From Pectobacterium sp013449375 (GTDB lineage Bacteria > Pseudomonadota > Gammaproteobacteria > Enterobacterales > Enterobacteriaceae), in assembly GCF_048593165.1 (NCBI RefSeq), contig NZ_CP184271.1: a stretch of DNA of 64,000 nucleotides. One strand, written 5' to 3'. The first letter of the stretch is position 1, and each line of letters starts with the position of its first letter. Below, piece by piece: positions 32,922-40,671 of the stretch. The notes below the pieces were generated by a model. That model was given only the letters and a program-made list of their open reading frames with translations, was not told the DNA's origin and made no database searches. Position numbers and translations under genes: made by a program.

Positions 32922-35528
32922 TTACTCTTCCTCGTCGTCGAGTGTCATGAGCACCACAAAGCGCGGCTGCTTGCCGTCAATGCGCAGTGATTTGCGTGTG
33001 ATACCTTTGGCGGGTTTATCCAGCATTCCGGCATCGGCCAGCACTTGGGCAAACGCAGCGGCATTGGCACCAGTGGCAATTTCGTTATTGAACACGGCGG
33101 GGAAGGTGTGAAACACCAGCGTATCGGCTCCTGGCTTTTTCACCCGATAGCCAGCCAGATCCTTGATGGGTAAATCGCGTGGATCAGGATTGGGATGCGG
33201 TAAATAACGGCTATAGCCAAACTGGTGCAAAAAGGCATCAGCCTGTTCTACCCAGGCTTTGGCCTCACGATTGCCCATGCCAAATTCATTTACCCAGGCA
33301 TAGAAGCTATGCTGTAACGCATCGTGGCATTCCTGCGCCGTCCAGCCAGTAAAAGAAGCTGAGAGTAATAAAGCCGCTTCCAATACGGCAAAACGTGATG
33401 CTACACGCCGCACTTGTTCGCTGGCATCATCGGGTAAGAGTGACAACCAGCGCCGCTCTGTTTCGCGGTAGGTTGTCAGCGCGTTTTCTTTCTGGCTGGC
33501 GAGGTGAGCAATCCACGTCCGACCAACCGCGCCATAATGGGCGTTGCTGGCATCTCGGATCGCGTCAGCATGGGCTTTGCCATCCTGATAGCCATGAAAT
33601 ACCGTCGCTTTGGTGATCGGGACATTCAGCAGGCGCACCAATTGACCAGCATTTACCCGTCCACCGTCAGCGCGGATGTAGCTTTCCAGATCGATCTCGC
33701 CGGTACTGAACGCCATTGCCCGCCAGCGTTTTAGCTCTCGGTTGCCGCCTTCTCTGGCTCCCTGAATTTTTCCTACACCGTTAAACAACGCATAGGCGGC
33801 ATCGGCCACGGCTTTGCGATTGCTACCTTGCCCGATTTCATCCAATGGCATAAAGCCGTCATTGTGGGCGGCGGCTTCGTTCACCAGCCCCAATGCGGTG
33901 GAATACCACGTCAGTTTAAGTGCGTTAGGATCGCCATAGACAGAAGAGGCGATATTGCCGGTGGTGGTTTTACCCGCAGAGGAACCGCCAAACAGATGGA
34001 CGCCGAACCCGTCCGCATTTACCAGCCCAATAAGCGGCGCAGCAAAGGAGCAGGCGATCCCCAACATCATGGAGGGATTACCTTGTGCTAGCGCCGCGAC
34101 GTTTTCACGCCAGCTTTGCGCCGTTCCGCTGGTGGCATAACCTTTGGCGGCACCTGATTTACCGTTGAATAAGACGGGAATGTTTGGCGTGCCGATCACT
34201 GAACCGTCCGGCATCAGGTAAGCGCCATGCTGCCAGCCTGTCGCGCTGGCAATTGCCCAGCGGCAACCTGCATGACTGCGACACACGTGATCGGCCAGTA
34301 TTGCCCGTAACCCGCCTTTGGCCGTGACTGCCAATCCACCCGCACGTAATCGCGCCCAGCCTTCACGTTCGCCAATATCGCGCATTGGAATCGCTTCGGT
34401 ACGGGGCTGGTTTTCACCGCTTGGCGTCCAACTTAGAACCAGATAACGCTCTGACTCATCCGATCCAATCCCCGCCACCGTAATAGGATCAGACAGCCAG
34501 CTTTCACGCTCGATAATGTCGCCGCTGTCATGGTCAGTCTTCGGCTCTACCCAATACAGCCCGCCATGACGAATGTCTGCGTAAGGTTTTAAGGGGGAAT
34601 CGGAAGACGGCAGCGGCTTTTGTCCTGGCTGATAAAGTGAGGTAGCAAAGGCCGATATAGATACCGTCGCGCCATGTTGCTGGTAGTAATCATTCCAGTC
34701 GGCTTTTTCAGTTGTCGGCGGGAGCGCCACCCAACCGTTTACCGCTAGTGCCGCTTTTTCAGCCGCGATTTTTCCGGTGTTACTACCATCGGGTTTATGG
34801 TCATTGTCCGCTGCAAGGATGATTTTGGCGTCCGGCCAGACAGCACGACAAGAGCGCGCAACGTGGATCAGATTCCCGCTATCTAACGCGCTGATAGCGA
34901 CACCCTGTATCAGTAACGATGCCGTAATCGCCGTGGCGTAACCTTCGGCAATGATCACCGTGTCCGTGTGTTCAGGCAGAACATTAACGGGAATGAATGC
35001 ACCTTTCTTGCGGCTACCGGCAATCAACTTTTTCTCACCATTAGGTTTGATAAGCTGTGCGCCAGTGGTGGTGCCGTCCATGTCTTGCAGTGCCAGCAAC
35101 AGGGAACCCTCATCCAGCAGTAGTGAGGGGTGTTGCAGCCCTTTATTCAGCAGATAGTCAGATTGACCGGATACCGCTTTCGCCACCAGCGAATTCACCC
35201 GTTCGGTAATCGTGCGATGATCAGGCTTTTCACTGGCGGGGGTAATGATGGGCAACGGAAGCGCCAGCACCTCGGCGACCCGTTCCGCTGCTTGCCACGC
35301 ATCGCACTTATTCACTTTCATCACCAGATCCAGTCCGGTTCCTGCGCCGCAGTGAGAACAAAAATAGGTGCCACGACCTTCTTTATCGTCAAAACGGTAG
35401 CGGGTATTCCCGCCACAGTTAGGACATTCACTTTCCTGCCGATTGGTCGGGATGCCTAACCGCTGCAAAATCCCCTCCCAATGGCCGTTGGCTTTTGTCC
35501 GCACGTCTTGAATGAACGTGTTGCTCAT
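32922..35528 (-). CDS. P4 alpha-like primase/helicase (zinc finger, Toprim, DUF927)
   Basis: Replication initiator of the element. The 868-residue product has a CPNCGG...CSHCGAGTG zinc-binding primase domain (residues 35-65), a Toprim region (VIIAEGYATAITASLL, KIILAADNDHKPDG at about 190-245) and a DUF927 SF3-like helicase domain with Walker A GGSSAGKTTT (about 505-515) and a downstream acidic PLDEIGQ motif. Domain order equals that of P4 alpha-type proteins. Its ATG overlaps the stop of the small gene upstream (ATGA). The iteron cluster begins 22 bases beyond its stop. Confidence 0.9.
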   Translation of the reverse strand: MSNTFIQDVRTKANGHWEGILQRLGIPTNRQESECPNCGGNTRYRFDDKEGRGTYFCSHCGAGTGLDLVMKVNKCDAWQAAERVAEVLALPLPIITPASEKPDHRTITERVNSLVAKAVSGQSDYLLNKGLQHPSLLLDEGSLLLALQDMDGTTTGAQLIKPNGEKKLIAGSRKKGAFIPVNVLPEHTDTVIIAEGYATAITASLLIQGVAISALDSGNLIHVARSCRAVWPDAKIILAADNDHKPDGSNTGKIAAEKAALAVNGWVALPPTTEKADWNDYYQQHGATVSISAFATSLYQPGQKPLPSSDSPLKPYADIRHGGLYWVEPKTDHDSGDIIERESWLSDPITVAGIGSDESERYLVLSWTPSGENQPRTEAIPMRDIGEREGWARLRAGGLAVTAKGGLRAILADHVCRSHAGCRWAIASATGWQHGAYLMPDGSVIGTPNIPVLFNGKSGAAKGYATSGTAQSWRENVAALAQGNPSMMLGIACSFAAPLIGLVNADGFGVHLFGGSSAGKTTTGNIASSVYGDPNALKLTWYSTALGLVNEAAAHNDGFMPLDEIGQGSNRKAVADAAYALFNGVGKIQGAREGGNRELKRWRAMAFSTGEIDLESYIRADGGRVNAGQLVRLLNVPITKATVFHGYQDGKAHADAIRDASNAHYGAVGRTWIAHLASQKENALTTYRETERRWLSLLPDDASEQVRRVASRFAVLEAALLLSASFTGWTAQECHDALQHSFYAWVNEFGMGNREAKAWVEQADAFLHQFGYSRYLPHPNPDPRDLPIKDLAGYRVKKPGADTLVFHTFPAVFNNEIATGANAAAFAQVLADAGMLDKPAKGITRKSLRIDGKQPRFVVLMTLDDEEE

Positions 35529-35692
35529 GCGGCCTCGTCCTCCTGCGCACGGTGGAGCGCATCAAGCCGTTCGGCAAGAATGAACATCAGGATCTCTTTT
35601 GCCTGCGGTTCCCTTAACTCCACGATGGCATAAGCCAACGCACGGCACTGATCGATCAGTTCTTCCTGCTCCAGCGGCGTGTTATCAAACAT
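35525..35692 (-). CDS. Small acidic protein of the replication operon (55 aa)
   Basis: The product (MFDNTPLEQEELIDQCRALA, then an acidic helix ending EDEAA) is a short amphipathic acidic protein. An AGGAGGTG Shine-Dalgarno lies 7 bases before ATG 35692, and its stop overlaps the primase start, so translation is coupled. Proteins of this size and sequence recur directly before the primase in P4-like islands; in P4 the position is held by epsilon, an anti-repressor, but sequence does not prove that role here. Confidence 0.8.
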   Translation of the reverse strand: MFDNTPLEQEELIDQCRALAYAIVELREPQAKEILMFILAERLDALHRAQEDEAA

Positions 35693-35882
35693 GGCGCACC
35701 TCCTGAACGGGAAGGCGGCCAGCAAAGAACAGAATAAAATCAGGTTCAAAACGTTGGCGAGCAGATCGCTCATTTGAGGCAATAATGGCTTTACGGTGCG
35801 GTTTTTCGTGCGGAGCTGTGCGGCAGACCGCCAGAAAGAGAAAGGTGAAATGAGGGTGAAACGGGGTTGGGGTAGCAACCAT
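35685..35882 (-). CDS. Icd-like host cell division inhibitor
   Basis: The 65-residue product begins MVATPTPFHPHFTFLFLAVC and contains HEKPHRKAIIASNERSARQR and FFAGRLPVQEV, the pattern of the proteins annotated as Icd-like host cell division inhibitors in P4-like islands of enterobacteria. GAGGCCGCCGCT precedes ATG 35882. It overlaps the following 55-residue gene by 8 bases. The corresponding P4 slot is kil. Inhibition of division is inferred from the family name, not shown here. Confidence 0.75.
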   Translation of the reverse strand: MVATPTPFHPHFTFLFLAVCRTAPHEKPHRKAIIASNERSARQRFEPDFILFFAGRLPVQEVRHV

Positions 35883-36058
35883 AGCGGCGGCCTCTTGTAC
35901 GGGTTTGAAAACCCCACCACTCCGCTGTCAATCGGGGTGGTGAGACGTAACAGGGTTGACAGACCGGCGTACAAGAAACCGGTGAACCCGAAGGCTCCCC
36001 CATTACGCCCCACCATAATTTGGGCATAACTTGGTTTACGGACGTAAAAAAACCGCAT
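35796..36058 (-). CDS. Ash-family-like small ORF overlapping the Icd gene
   Basis: From ATG 36058 a frame reads MRFFYVRKPSYAQIMVGRNG and continues into GFSNPYKRPPLW, the pattern of the phage Ash family that commonly sits directly upstream of, and overlaps, the Icd-like gene. The same frame stays open through the 55-residue gene to 35525, so a 178-residue product is formally possible; I set the end arbitrarily before the basic low-confidence stretch. Translation is uncertain. Confidence 0.5.
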
Positions 36059-36357
36059 GAAACTAAAGCGGTCGTCCGCTTGTACATTCAGGCTGTCAAA
36101 CCTGGTCGCCGATTTTGCGGCAACGGTGAAACGATAAGCCAGATGCCCCGCCAGCGTCAATACGTTTTGTATTGGGTTTGCTAAGCGTTGCGCATTTTTC
36201 AGAGTGAGAAAAATGAACTCGCTATTGTGTATAAAAAAGGCTGTTTCCTGATTTTGGGCGTAGCAATGCCCGTTCCAGCCAGTGCCAGATTTTTGGATCA
36301 TCATATTTTTTGATTCCGATATACCGCTAGCGCGGCAATAAAAATGAAGGTGTCGGC
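36059..36357 (-). other. Leader of the replication operon
   Basis: The interval between alpA and the Ash-like ORF. In P4 this segment carries the PLE promoter and the CI RNA immunity region. Here a frame is open to 36304 but lacks a plausible start; no hairpin as clear as P4 cI was found by eye. Confidence 0.4.
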
Positions 36358-36573
36358 TTATGCGGTTTCGGTTTGCTGGTCACGTTCGGCAATGCGTTGC
36401 CTTAACCAATCGCTAACTTCATCCTCGAACCAGCCTACGCGCCGTAAACCAACCCGAAACCCTTTGGGGAATTCTCCGGCATTGATCATTTCCTGAAAGC
36501 TGCTGTCTGAATTAACGCGCAGAATGGCTTTCACTTCTTTCTTTAACAGGATTTTTCTGTCTAACAGGTTCAT
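36358..36573 (-). CDS. AlpA-family transcriptional regulator/excisionase
   Basis: The 71-residue protein has the MerR-like winged-helix of the AlpA family: LDRKILLKKEVKAILRVNSD, FQEMINAGEFPKGFRVG and RRVGWFEDEVSDWLRQRIAE. Members regulate integrase genes or act as excisionase (P4 Vis) in P4-like elements. It lies between the integrase and the replication operon, reads in the same direction and has no cargo next to it. Confidence 0.9.
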   Translation of the reverse strand: MNLLDRKILLKKEVKAILRVNSDSSFQEMINAGEFPKGFRVGLRRVGWFEDEVSDWLRQRIAERDQQTETA

Positions 36574-36621
36574 ACGTGCTTATCTCCAATGAAACCGGCG
36601 TTGTCCGGTCAGTGCAGATAG

Positions 36622-36804
36622 TTAAACGTTTCTAGAGGGAGGTGTATGATAATTTAGGTTTAAATTTGGGAAAATTAAGTAAACTCTTGAAATAATGGTT
36701 CTGATAACGGCACGTTGCCTTACAGCCAGTTTATGAAAGAATTCATTCTTATTCGGCGTGTTCTCACTGAGAACATCACCGATTATATGCGCTACATATT
36801 CCAC
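36622..36804 (-). CDS. Possible small ORF between integrase and alpA (60 aa)
   Basis: A GTG-initiated frame reads EYVAHIIGDVLSENTPNKNE and then FFHKLAVRQRAVIRTIIS before a less structured end. It looks mildly protein-like, but there is only a weak ribosome-binding site and no family match that I know. The interval 36574-36849 otherwise contains no feature. Confidence 0.25.
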   Translation of the reverse strand: MEYVAHIIGDVLSENTPNKNEFFHKLAVRQRAVIRTIISRVYLIFPNLNLNYHTPPSRNV

Positions 36805-36849
36805 GCGTTTTTTCTGGTTCAGTTTATTACCCCATATATAAATACAGTG

Positions 36850-38100
36850 TCAGCCATTAACTGCGCGCAATCCTCTGGCTCCTTCTGATGCCATCACTTT
36901 TCCTGTTGCGGCTGTTTCGACAAATTCACCCCACCAGCACATCAATATTTTGCGCTGTTCCAGATAAGTGGATCGGTTATAGGCGCGGCGCACTTCGTTG
37001 GTGTCTACGTGGGCGAGGGCGGCTTCGATCACGTCTGGCGGGAACCCTTCTTCATTGGCAGCGGTGCTGAATATGGCGCGTAGGCCATGAGACACCAGCA
37101 CACCTTTGTAACCTATACGACGCAATGCGGCGTTAGCGGTTTGGCTGTTCATCGGCTGCTTCGGATCTTTACTGGATGGAAACAGGTATTCTCGGTGTCC
37201 GCTGATGGGCTTCATGGCGTCCAGAATGGCTAATGCCTGTAGGGGCAGGGGAATAACATGCTCACGACGCATCTTCATACGGCCAGCGGGGATCGTCCAA
37301 GTGTTCTCTGTCAGGTTTATCTCGCTCCAGCGGGTTTCAGCGGCTTCGGCAGGGCGGGTAACGGTGAGTAGCTGCCATTCAATCAATAAGCGGGTCTGTA
37401 ACTCAATGCTGGCGACCGATAGCGTTTTCATCAAGCCAGGTAATGCCTCTGGCCGGATAGTTGGCATATGGGTTTTCACCGGCGTCTGAAAGGCTTTGCG
37501 GATCTTGGCGGCGGGATTCGCAGGAATCAGCCCAGAGTTAACCGCATAATCCATTACCTCGTTAATTCGCTGACTTACCCGTTTGACGGTTTCCAGTTTG
37601 CCACTGGCCTGTATCGGTTCCAGTGCGATGATGAAGTGACGAGCGGTAAGCTGTGTGATCGGTAAGGTTCCGATGAATGGGAACACGTATTTTTCCAGCG
37701 AGCGCCAGATATCTTTAATGGTGTTCTCGGCCAGCGGTTGAGACTTTTTCACTTCGTACCAGTCGACGGAAACTTTGGCGAACGTGTTCAGGTTGATGGC
37801 CTGCTCTTGTTCACGCTGCTGTTGCTGGTGGAATTGTGGATCGATGCTTTTTTCTAAGAGTGCTTTGGCTGCTTCCCGCATTTGTCTGGCATCAGCCAAA
37901 GAAATTGCCGGATAGCTGCCAAACGTCAACGTAGTGCGCTTTTTAGTTTGTGGGTGGTAATAGCGAAAACGCCATGTCTTTGTGCCGGAAGGTTTGACGA
38001 ACAATAGCAGCCCGCCACCATCATGTAGCGACAATTCTTTGTCTACTGCTTTAGCAGCTTTGACTTCCGTGTTTGTGAGGGGCTTTGCCTGAATTGCCAT
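36850..38100 (-). CDS. P4-type tyrosine integrase
   Basis: Site-specific recombinase that inserts the element into proL. The 416-residue product has an N-terminal DUF4102 arm-binding domain (LTNTEVKAAKAVDKELSLHD, RKRTTLTFGSYPAIS), a SAM-like core-binding domain and a catalytic domain with TVTRPAEAAETRW (Arg), LVSHGLRAIFSTAANE (HxxR) and AHVDTNEVRRAYNRSTYLEQR (nucleophile Tyr). All catalytic residues are present, so it appears functional. Its start is 188 bases from the tRNA 3' end, with TAGTCCCA repeats between. Confidence 0.95.
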   Translation of the reverse strand: MAIQAKPLTNTEVKAAKAVDKELSLHDGGGLLLFVKPSGTKTWRFRYYHPQTKKRTTLTFGSYPAISLADARQMREAAKALLEKSIDPQFHQQQQREQEQAINLNTFAKVSVDWYEVKKSQPLAENTIKDIWRSLEKYVFPFIGTLPITQLTARHFIIALEPIQASGKLETVKRVSQRINEVMDYAVNSGLIPANPAAKIRKAFQTPVKTHMPTIRPEALPGLMKTLSVASIELQTRLLIEWQLLTVTRPAEAAETRWSEINLTENTWTIPAGRMKMRREHVIPLPLQALAILDAMKPISGHREYLFPSSKDPKQPMNSQTANAALRRIGYKGVLVSHGLRAIFSTAANEEGFPPDVIEAALAHVDTNEVRRAYNRSTYLEQRKILMCWWGEFVETAATGKVMASEGARGLRAVNG

Positions 38101-38110
38101 GATCGTTACC

Positions 38111-38167
38111 TTTGGGACTACGGTTTTATGGGACTACGTTGATTTAGTCCCAAATGTAGTCCCAAAC
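38111..38167 (-). repeat. Integrase arm-type site candidates at the int end
   Basis: TTGGGACTAC (38112-38121), TGGGACTAC (38129-38137), TAGTCCCAAA (38145-38154) and GTAGTCCCAAA (38157-38167) are two inverted pairs of the same octamer. The same TAGTCCCA occurs twice at the opposite end (27759-27780). Confidence 0.7.
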
Positions 38168-38305
38168 TTTCCGGCTGTAAACGGGGTATGCCGATAGATA
38201 ACAGGCAACAAAAAACCCGCAAACTCAGTGAGAATGCGGGTTTCTGTGGGGTTTCCGGTAGTAAACGATACTTACCGAATATGTATTTGGTCGGCACGAG
38301 AGGAT
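38162..38305 (-). repeat. Right copy of the 140-bp direct repeat
   Basis: Near-identical to 27556-27698. It runs from the integrase leader through the terminator into the last about 18 bases of tRNA-Pro, so attR is contained in it. Confidence 0.9.
38205..38243 (-). terminator. Terminator of tRNA-Pro
   Basis: AAACCCGCA (38213-38221) and TGCGGGTTT (38235-38243) form the stem; on the minus strand a T-run follows. It lies about 45 bases after the tRNA 3' end and is carried by the element. Confidence 0.85.
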
Positions 38306-38364
38306 TTGAACCTCCGACCCCCGACACCCCATGACGGTGCGCTACCAGGCTGCGCTACGTGCCG
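38288..38364 (-). tRNA. proL: tRNA-Pro (anticodon GGG)
   Basis: The minus strand reads CGGCACGTAGCGCAGCCTGG from 38364, an anticodon loop ATGGGGT (anticodon GGG), a T-arm GGAGGTTCAAATCCTC and acceptor CGTGCCG followed by an encoded ACCA: 77 bases with CCA. It matches E. coli proL and, as there, lies next to yejM. Its 3' end is the attachment site of the P4-like element. Confidence 0.97.
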
Positions 38365-38442
38365 ATGCTATGGGCATTTATACTACCTTTTCCTGACCTT
38401 ATTGCAATAGCCTGATGGAACGACTGCTTTAGATTTAGGCAG

Positions 38443-40191
38443 TTAGTTGGCAATAAAGCGCCTTTCATCCGTTAGTACCTGCAAGAGCAGGGCAAGCTGT
38501 GGTTTTTCATCATTCAGCCGATTTCCCTCCATGTCGTAAGCCCGGTAGTTGCCGTTGCTTTCCAACACAATGAGCTGATCCTGCGTTGTGATTATCAGCG
38601 TGCCGCCATTGCCGTTAATCAACCACGGAGAGCGTCGTTGGGCAGAGAAGAGGTCTTCACCCTGTGAATAATCATCTGTGCTGTTTTTAACATGGAGCAT
38701 GCGCTGCATCAGCGTGGTCATGACGTCCTTGTTGTCCGTCATTTTCGTAATAGTCTGCGCAGGAGTCTTCGGCCAATGAACAATGAGCGGCGTTTGCCAC
38801 TGGCTTCGCACAAAACGTGCCGCATTGCCGGTGTTGGCATTCTGGTTTTGTGCCGTTGTTATGATGACGACGGTATTATCCAGAATGTTTTTTTCCTGCA
38901 GGGTGCGAATAATGTGGCCGATCTGGCGGTCAACGTCCTGAATATTTACACGGGCATTGGGTTCTGTCCCTTTGCCATCTGCGGGTTTCGGCGCGCTGCT
39001 GAGTTCAATGTAAGAGAACCAAGGGGCAGGGTTATTATCGCGGTTGAGCCACTCCTGCCACTGCGCGATGATGATATCGCCGCTTTGCTGCTGTGGTGCA
39101 GGCAAGGAGAAATCAGAAAGAAGCGCTTGGCGATAGAGCGGGCTGTTGAAGCCGTTCGTCGAAAAGAGCCCGAACTGATAGCCCTGCTGGCTTAATGCGG
39201 TGATTAATGCTGAAGGTTTACGTGCGCTCAGTACACCATCCATATAGGTCGTCGAGAGGCCGTAAAACAGGTTAAACAAGGCAGCATCTGGCTGTGAACC
39301 TGAATCATAATGATCGCTGAAGCGCACATTTTCTGCGGCGAAATGTGACAGGCTCGGCATGCGATTCTGCATTGCATCAGGTGGGGTATCGTCGATCATC
39401 ACCATCAGCAGGTTGTAGCCGCTGCCGTTATCGCGGAAGGTGATGTTATTGAGCGGATACTCCACCATTATGGCTTCAGGATTACCCTGCTGCGTTAGCC
39501 GGCGCTGATATTCCTGTGCATCCAGCAGACCATGTTTCTCCAGAAACTTGCGGGCTGTCATCGGATAAGACAGCGGCAGATTGGCGCGTTGCATTGTAAT
39601 CGGGCGATAGAAATTGGCATCGGCCCAGATATATATCAGGTGTGACGCAAAGAACGCCGAGATGAAAACGCCCGCCAGCGGTTTGCCAAAGTGGCGGCGA
39701 TTCAGGCTGCGTAATTTTTGCCAGCACCAGGTGCCGAACAGCATTTCCACCATGAAAATTAACGGAATGCCAATAAACATCCACTGCCAGTCGCGGGCAA
39801 TTTCGCCTTGCCCCGGGTTGACGACAAGTTCCCAAACGGTGCTGTTGAGGTGCAGGTGAAACCGTGTAAAGACCTCAACATCGACTAACAGTATCGTCAG
39901 CCCAGCCGTTGCCAGCGCCGCAGACAGGAACCTCAGCAGGCGCTGCGACATCACAATAAATGTGAGCGGGAAGATGACCAGCAGATAGGCGGCAAAGACG
40001 ATAAAACTGAAATGACCGAGCCAGCTAACTAGCGCGTAAATTCGACCGAACAGGGAGGTCGGCCAATCGGCAACAAACAGATAGCGGCTACCCAGCCCCA
40101 AAGTGAGCAAAATGTTGAACAAGGCGAACCAGTGTCCCCAACTGATCATCTGGGAGACTTTTTCGCGGTAGCGCTGACGGTTGGTTACCAT
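38443..40191 (-). CDS. yejM: YejM/PbgA, LPS-regulating inner-membrane protein
   Basis: Essential inner-membrane protein that senses periplasmic-leaflet LPS and controls LpxC proteolysis through LapB-FtsH. The 582-residue product has five N-terminal transmembrane segments (first about 190 residues), a basic linker (RRLTQQ) and a periplasmic sulfatase-like domain (YNLLMVMIDDTPPDAMQNRM, SDHYDSGSQPD). Length is close to the 586 of E. coli. It is followed upstream by yejL on the same strand, 14 bases away. Confidence 0.95.
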   Translation of the reverse strand: MVTNRQRYREKVSQMISWGHWFALFNILLTLGLGSRYLFVADWPTSLFGRIYALVSWLGHFSFIVFAAYLLVIFPLTFIVMSQRLLRFLSAALATAGLTILLVDVEVFTRFHLHLNSTVWELVVNPGQGEIARDWQWMFIGIPLIFMVEMLFGTWCWQKLRSLNRRHFGKPLAGVFISAFFASHLIYIWADANFYRPITMQRANLPLSYPMTARKFLEKHGLLDAQEYQRRLTQQGNPEAIMVEYPLNNITFRDNGSGYNLLMVMIDDTPPDAMQNRMPSLSHFAAENVRFSDHYDSGSQPDAALFNLFYGLSTTYMDGVLSARKPSALITALSQQGYQFGLFSTNGFNSPLYRQALLSDFSLPAPQQQSGDIIIAQWQEWLNRDNNPAPWFSYIELSSAPKPADGKGTEPNARVNIQDVDRQIGHIIRTLQEKNILDNTVVIITTAQNQNANTGNAARFVRSQWQTPLIVHWPKTPAQTITKMTDNKDVMTTLMQRMLHVKNSTDDYSQGEDLFSAQRRSPWLINGNGGTLIITTQDQLIVLESNGNYRAYDMEGNRLNDEKPQLALLLQVLTDERRFIAN

Positions 40192-40205
40192 ACGTTGGTC
40201 AAAAC

Positions 40206-40436
40206 TTAGTGAGCTTTATCGGCTTTTTTAATCGAAGCCTGTAGGGCTTCAGCGAAAGAACGCGCCATAACCTGACGTTGCGCAGGCGCTATGCTGGTGT
40301 TAATCAGGTTTGTCACCATATTACCGAGCACCATCAAAGCAAGATCGGTCGGGGCGCGGTGTTTTTCCAAAACATTGACCATCTCAGAAAGCAGTTGTTC
40401 AACGTGTTCGTCACTATAACGGGATGATTGTGGCAT
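40206..40436 (-). CDS. yejL: YejL, UPF0352 family protein
   Basis: The 76-residue all-helical product (MPQSSRYSDEHVEQLLSEMV, VLEKHRAPTDLALMVLGNMV, AQRQVMARSFAEALQ) is the conserved UPF0352 protein. Function unknown; always next to yejM and yejK in enterobacteria. Start at ATG 40436. Confidence 0.93.
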   Translation of the reverse strand: MPQSSRYSDEHVEQLLSEMVNVLEKHRAPTDLALMVLGNMVTNLINTSIAPAQRQVMARSFAEALQASIKKADKAH

Positions 40437-40496
40437 AAAATGGCGTATCTCAAGCTGGTAAAGTCGCTTATCTTACCGTATAGGCTTATGCTTTTC

Positions 40497-40566
40497 CGCA
40501 CTTTTATCATTACCGTACTTTTATCCCAAACGGACTTTTATCAATAAACGGACTTTTATCAATAAG
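40497..40566. repeat. Four tandem 17-18 bp repeats between yejL and yejK
   Basis: Units at 40497-40513, 40514-40530, 40531-40548 and 40549-40566 share the core CGNACTTTTATC; the last two are almost identical (CGGACTTTTATCAATAAA). They lie in the divergent promoter region, about 60-130 bases from each start codon. Confidence 0.8.
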
Positions 40567-40671
40567 TAGTGTAGACGCTTAGCGCGTGTAAGGTATGAAG
40601 GGCGGCTTTATGTGTTGCGGGCTGTCCGCATCAGTGTTTGAATACGCGCCTTGCCAAAAGGAGAGTTTATC

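Larger units (their letters stand above)
27681..38291 (-). mobile_element. P4-like integrative element in tRNA-Pro (proL)
   Basis: The about 10.6 kb between a degenerate tRNA 3' end (attL about 27681-27700, TTGGTCGCACGAGAG) and the real one (attR about 38288-38305, TTGGTCGGCACGAGAG) contains a P4-type integrase next to the tRNA, an AlpA regulator, Ash/Icd-like and 55-residue small ORFs, a large primase/helicase with adjacent iterons, and cargo. This matches the P4 int-alp-kil-epsilon-alpha-ori plan. No sid, delta, psu or cos-like gene was seen, so it looks like a P4-like island rather than a complete phage satellite. Cargo lies between ori and attL. Confidence 0.88.

Noticed and set aside
36059..36304. 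N-terminal part of the 259-codon frame ending at 35525
   Set aside because: No start signal and no protein-like pattern before the Ash-like methionine at 36058; treated as leader.
38118..38327. 69-codon open frame crossing the tRNA-Pro 3' end
   Set aside because: It is read through the tRNA gene and its terminator; the common artefact next to tRNA genes.
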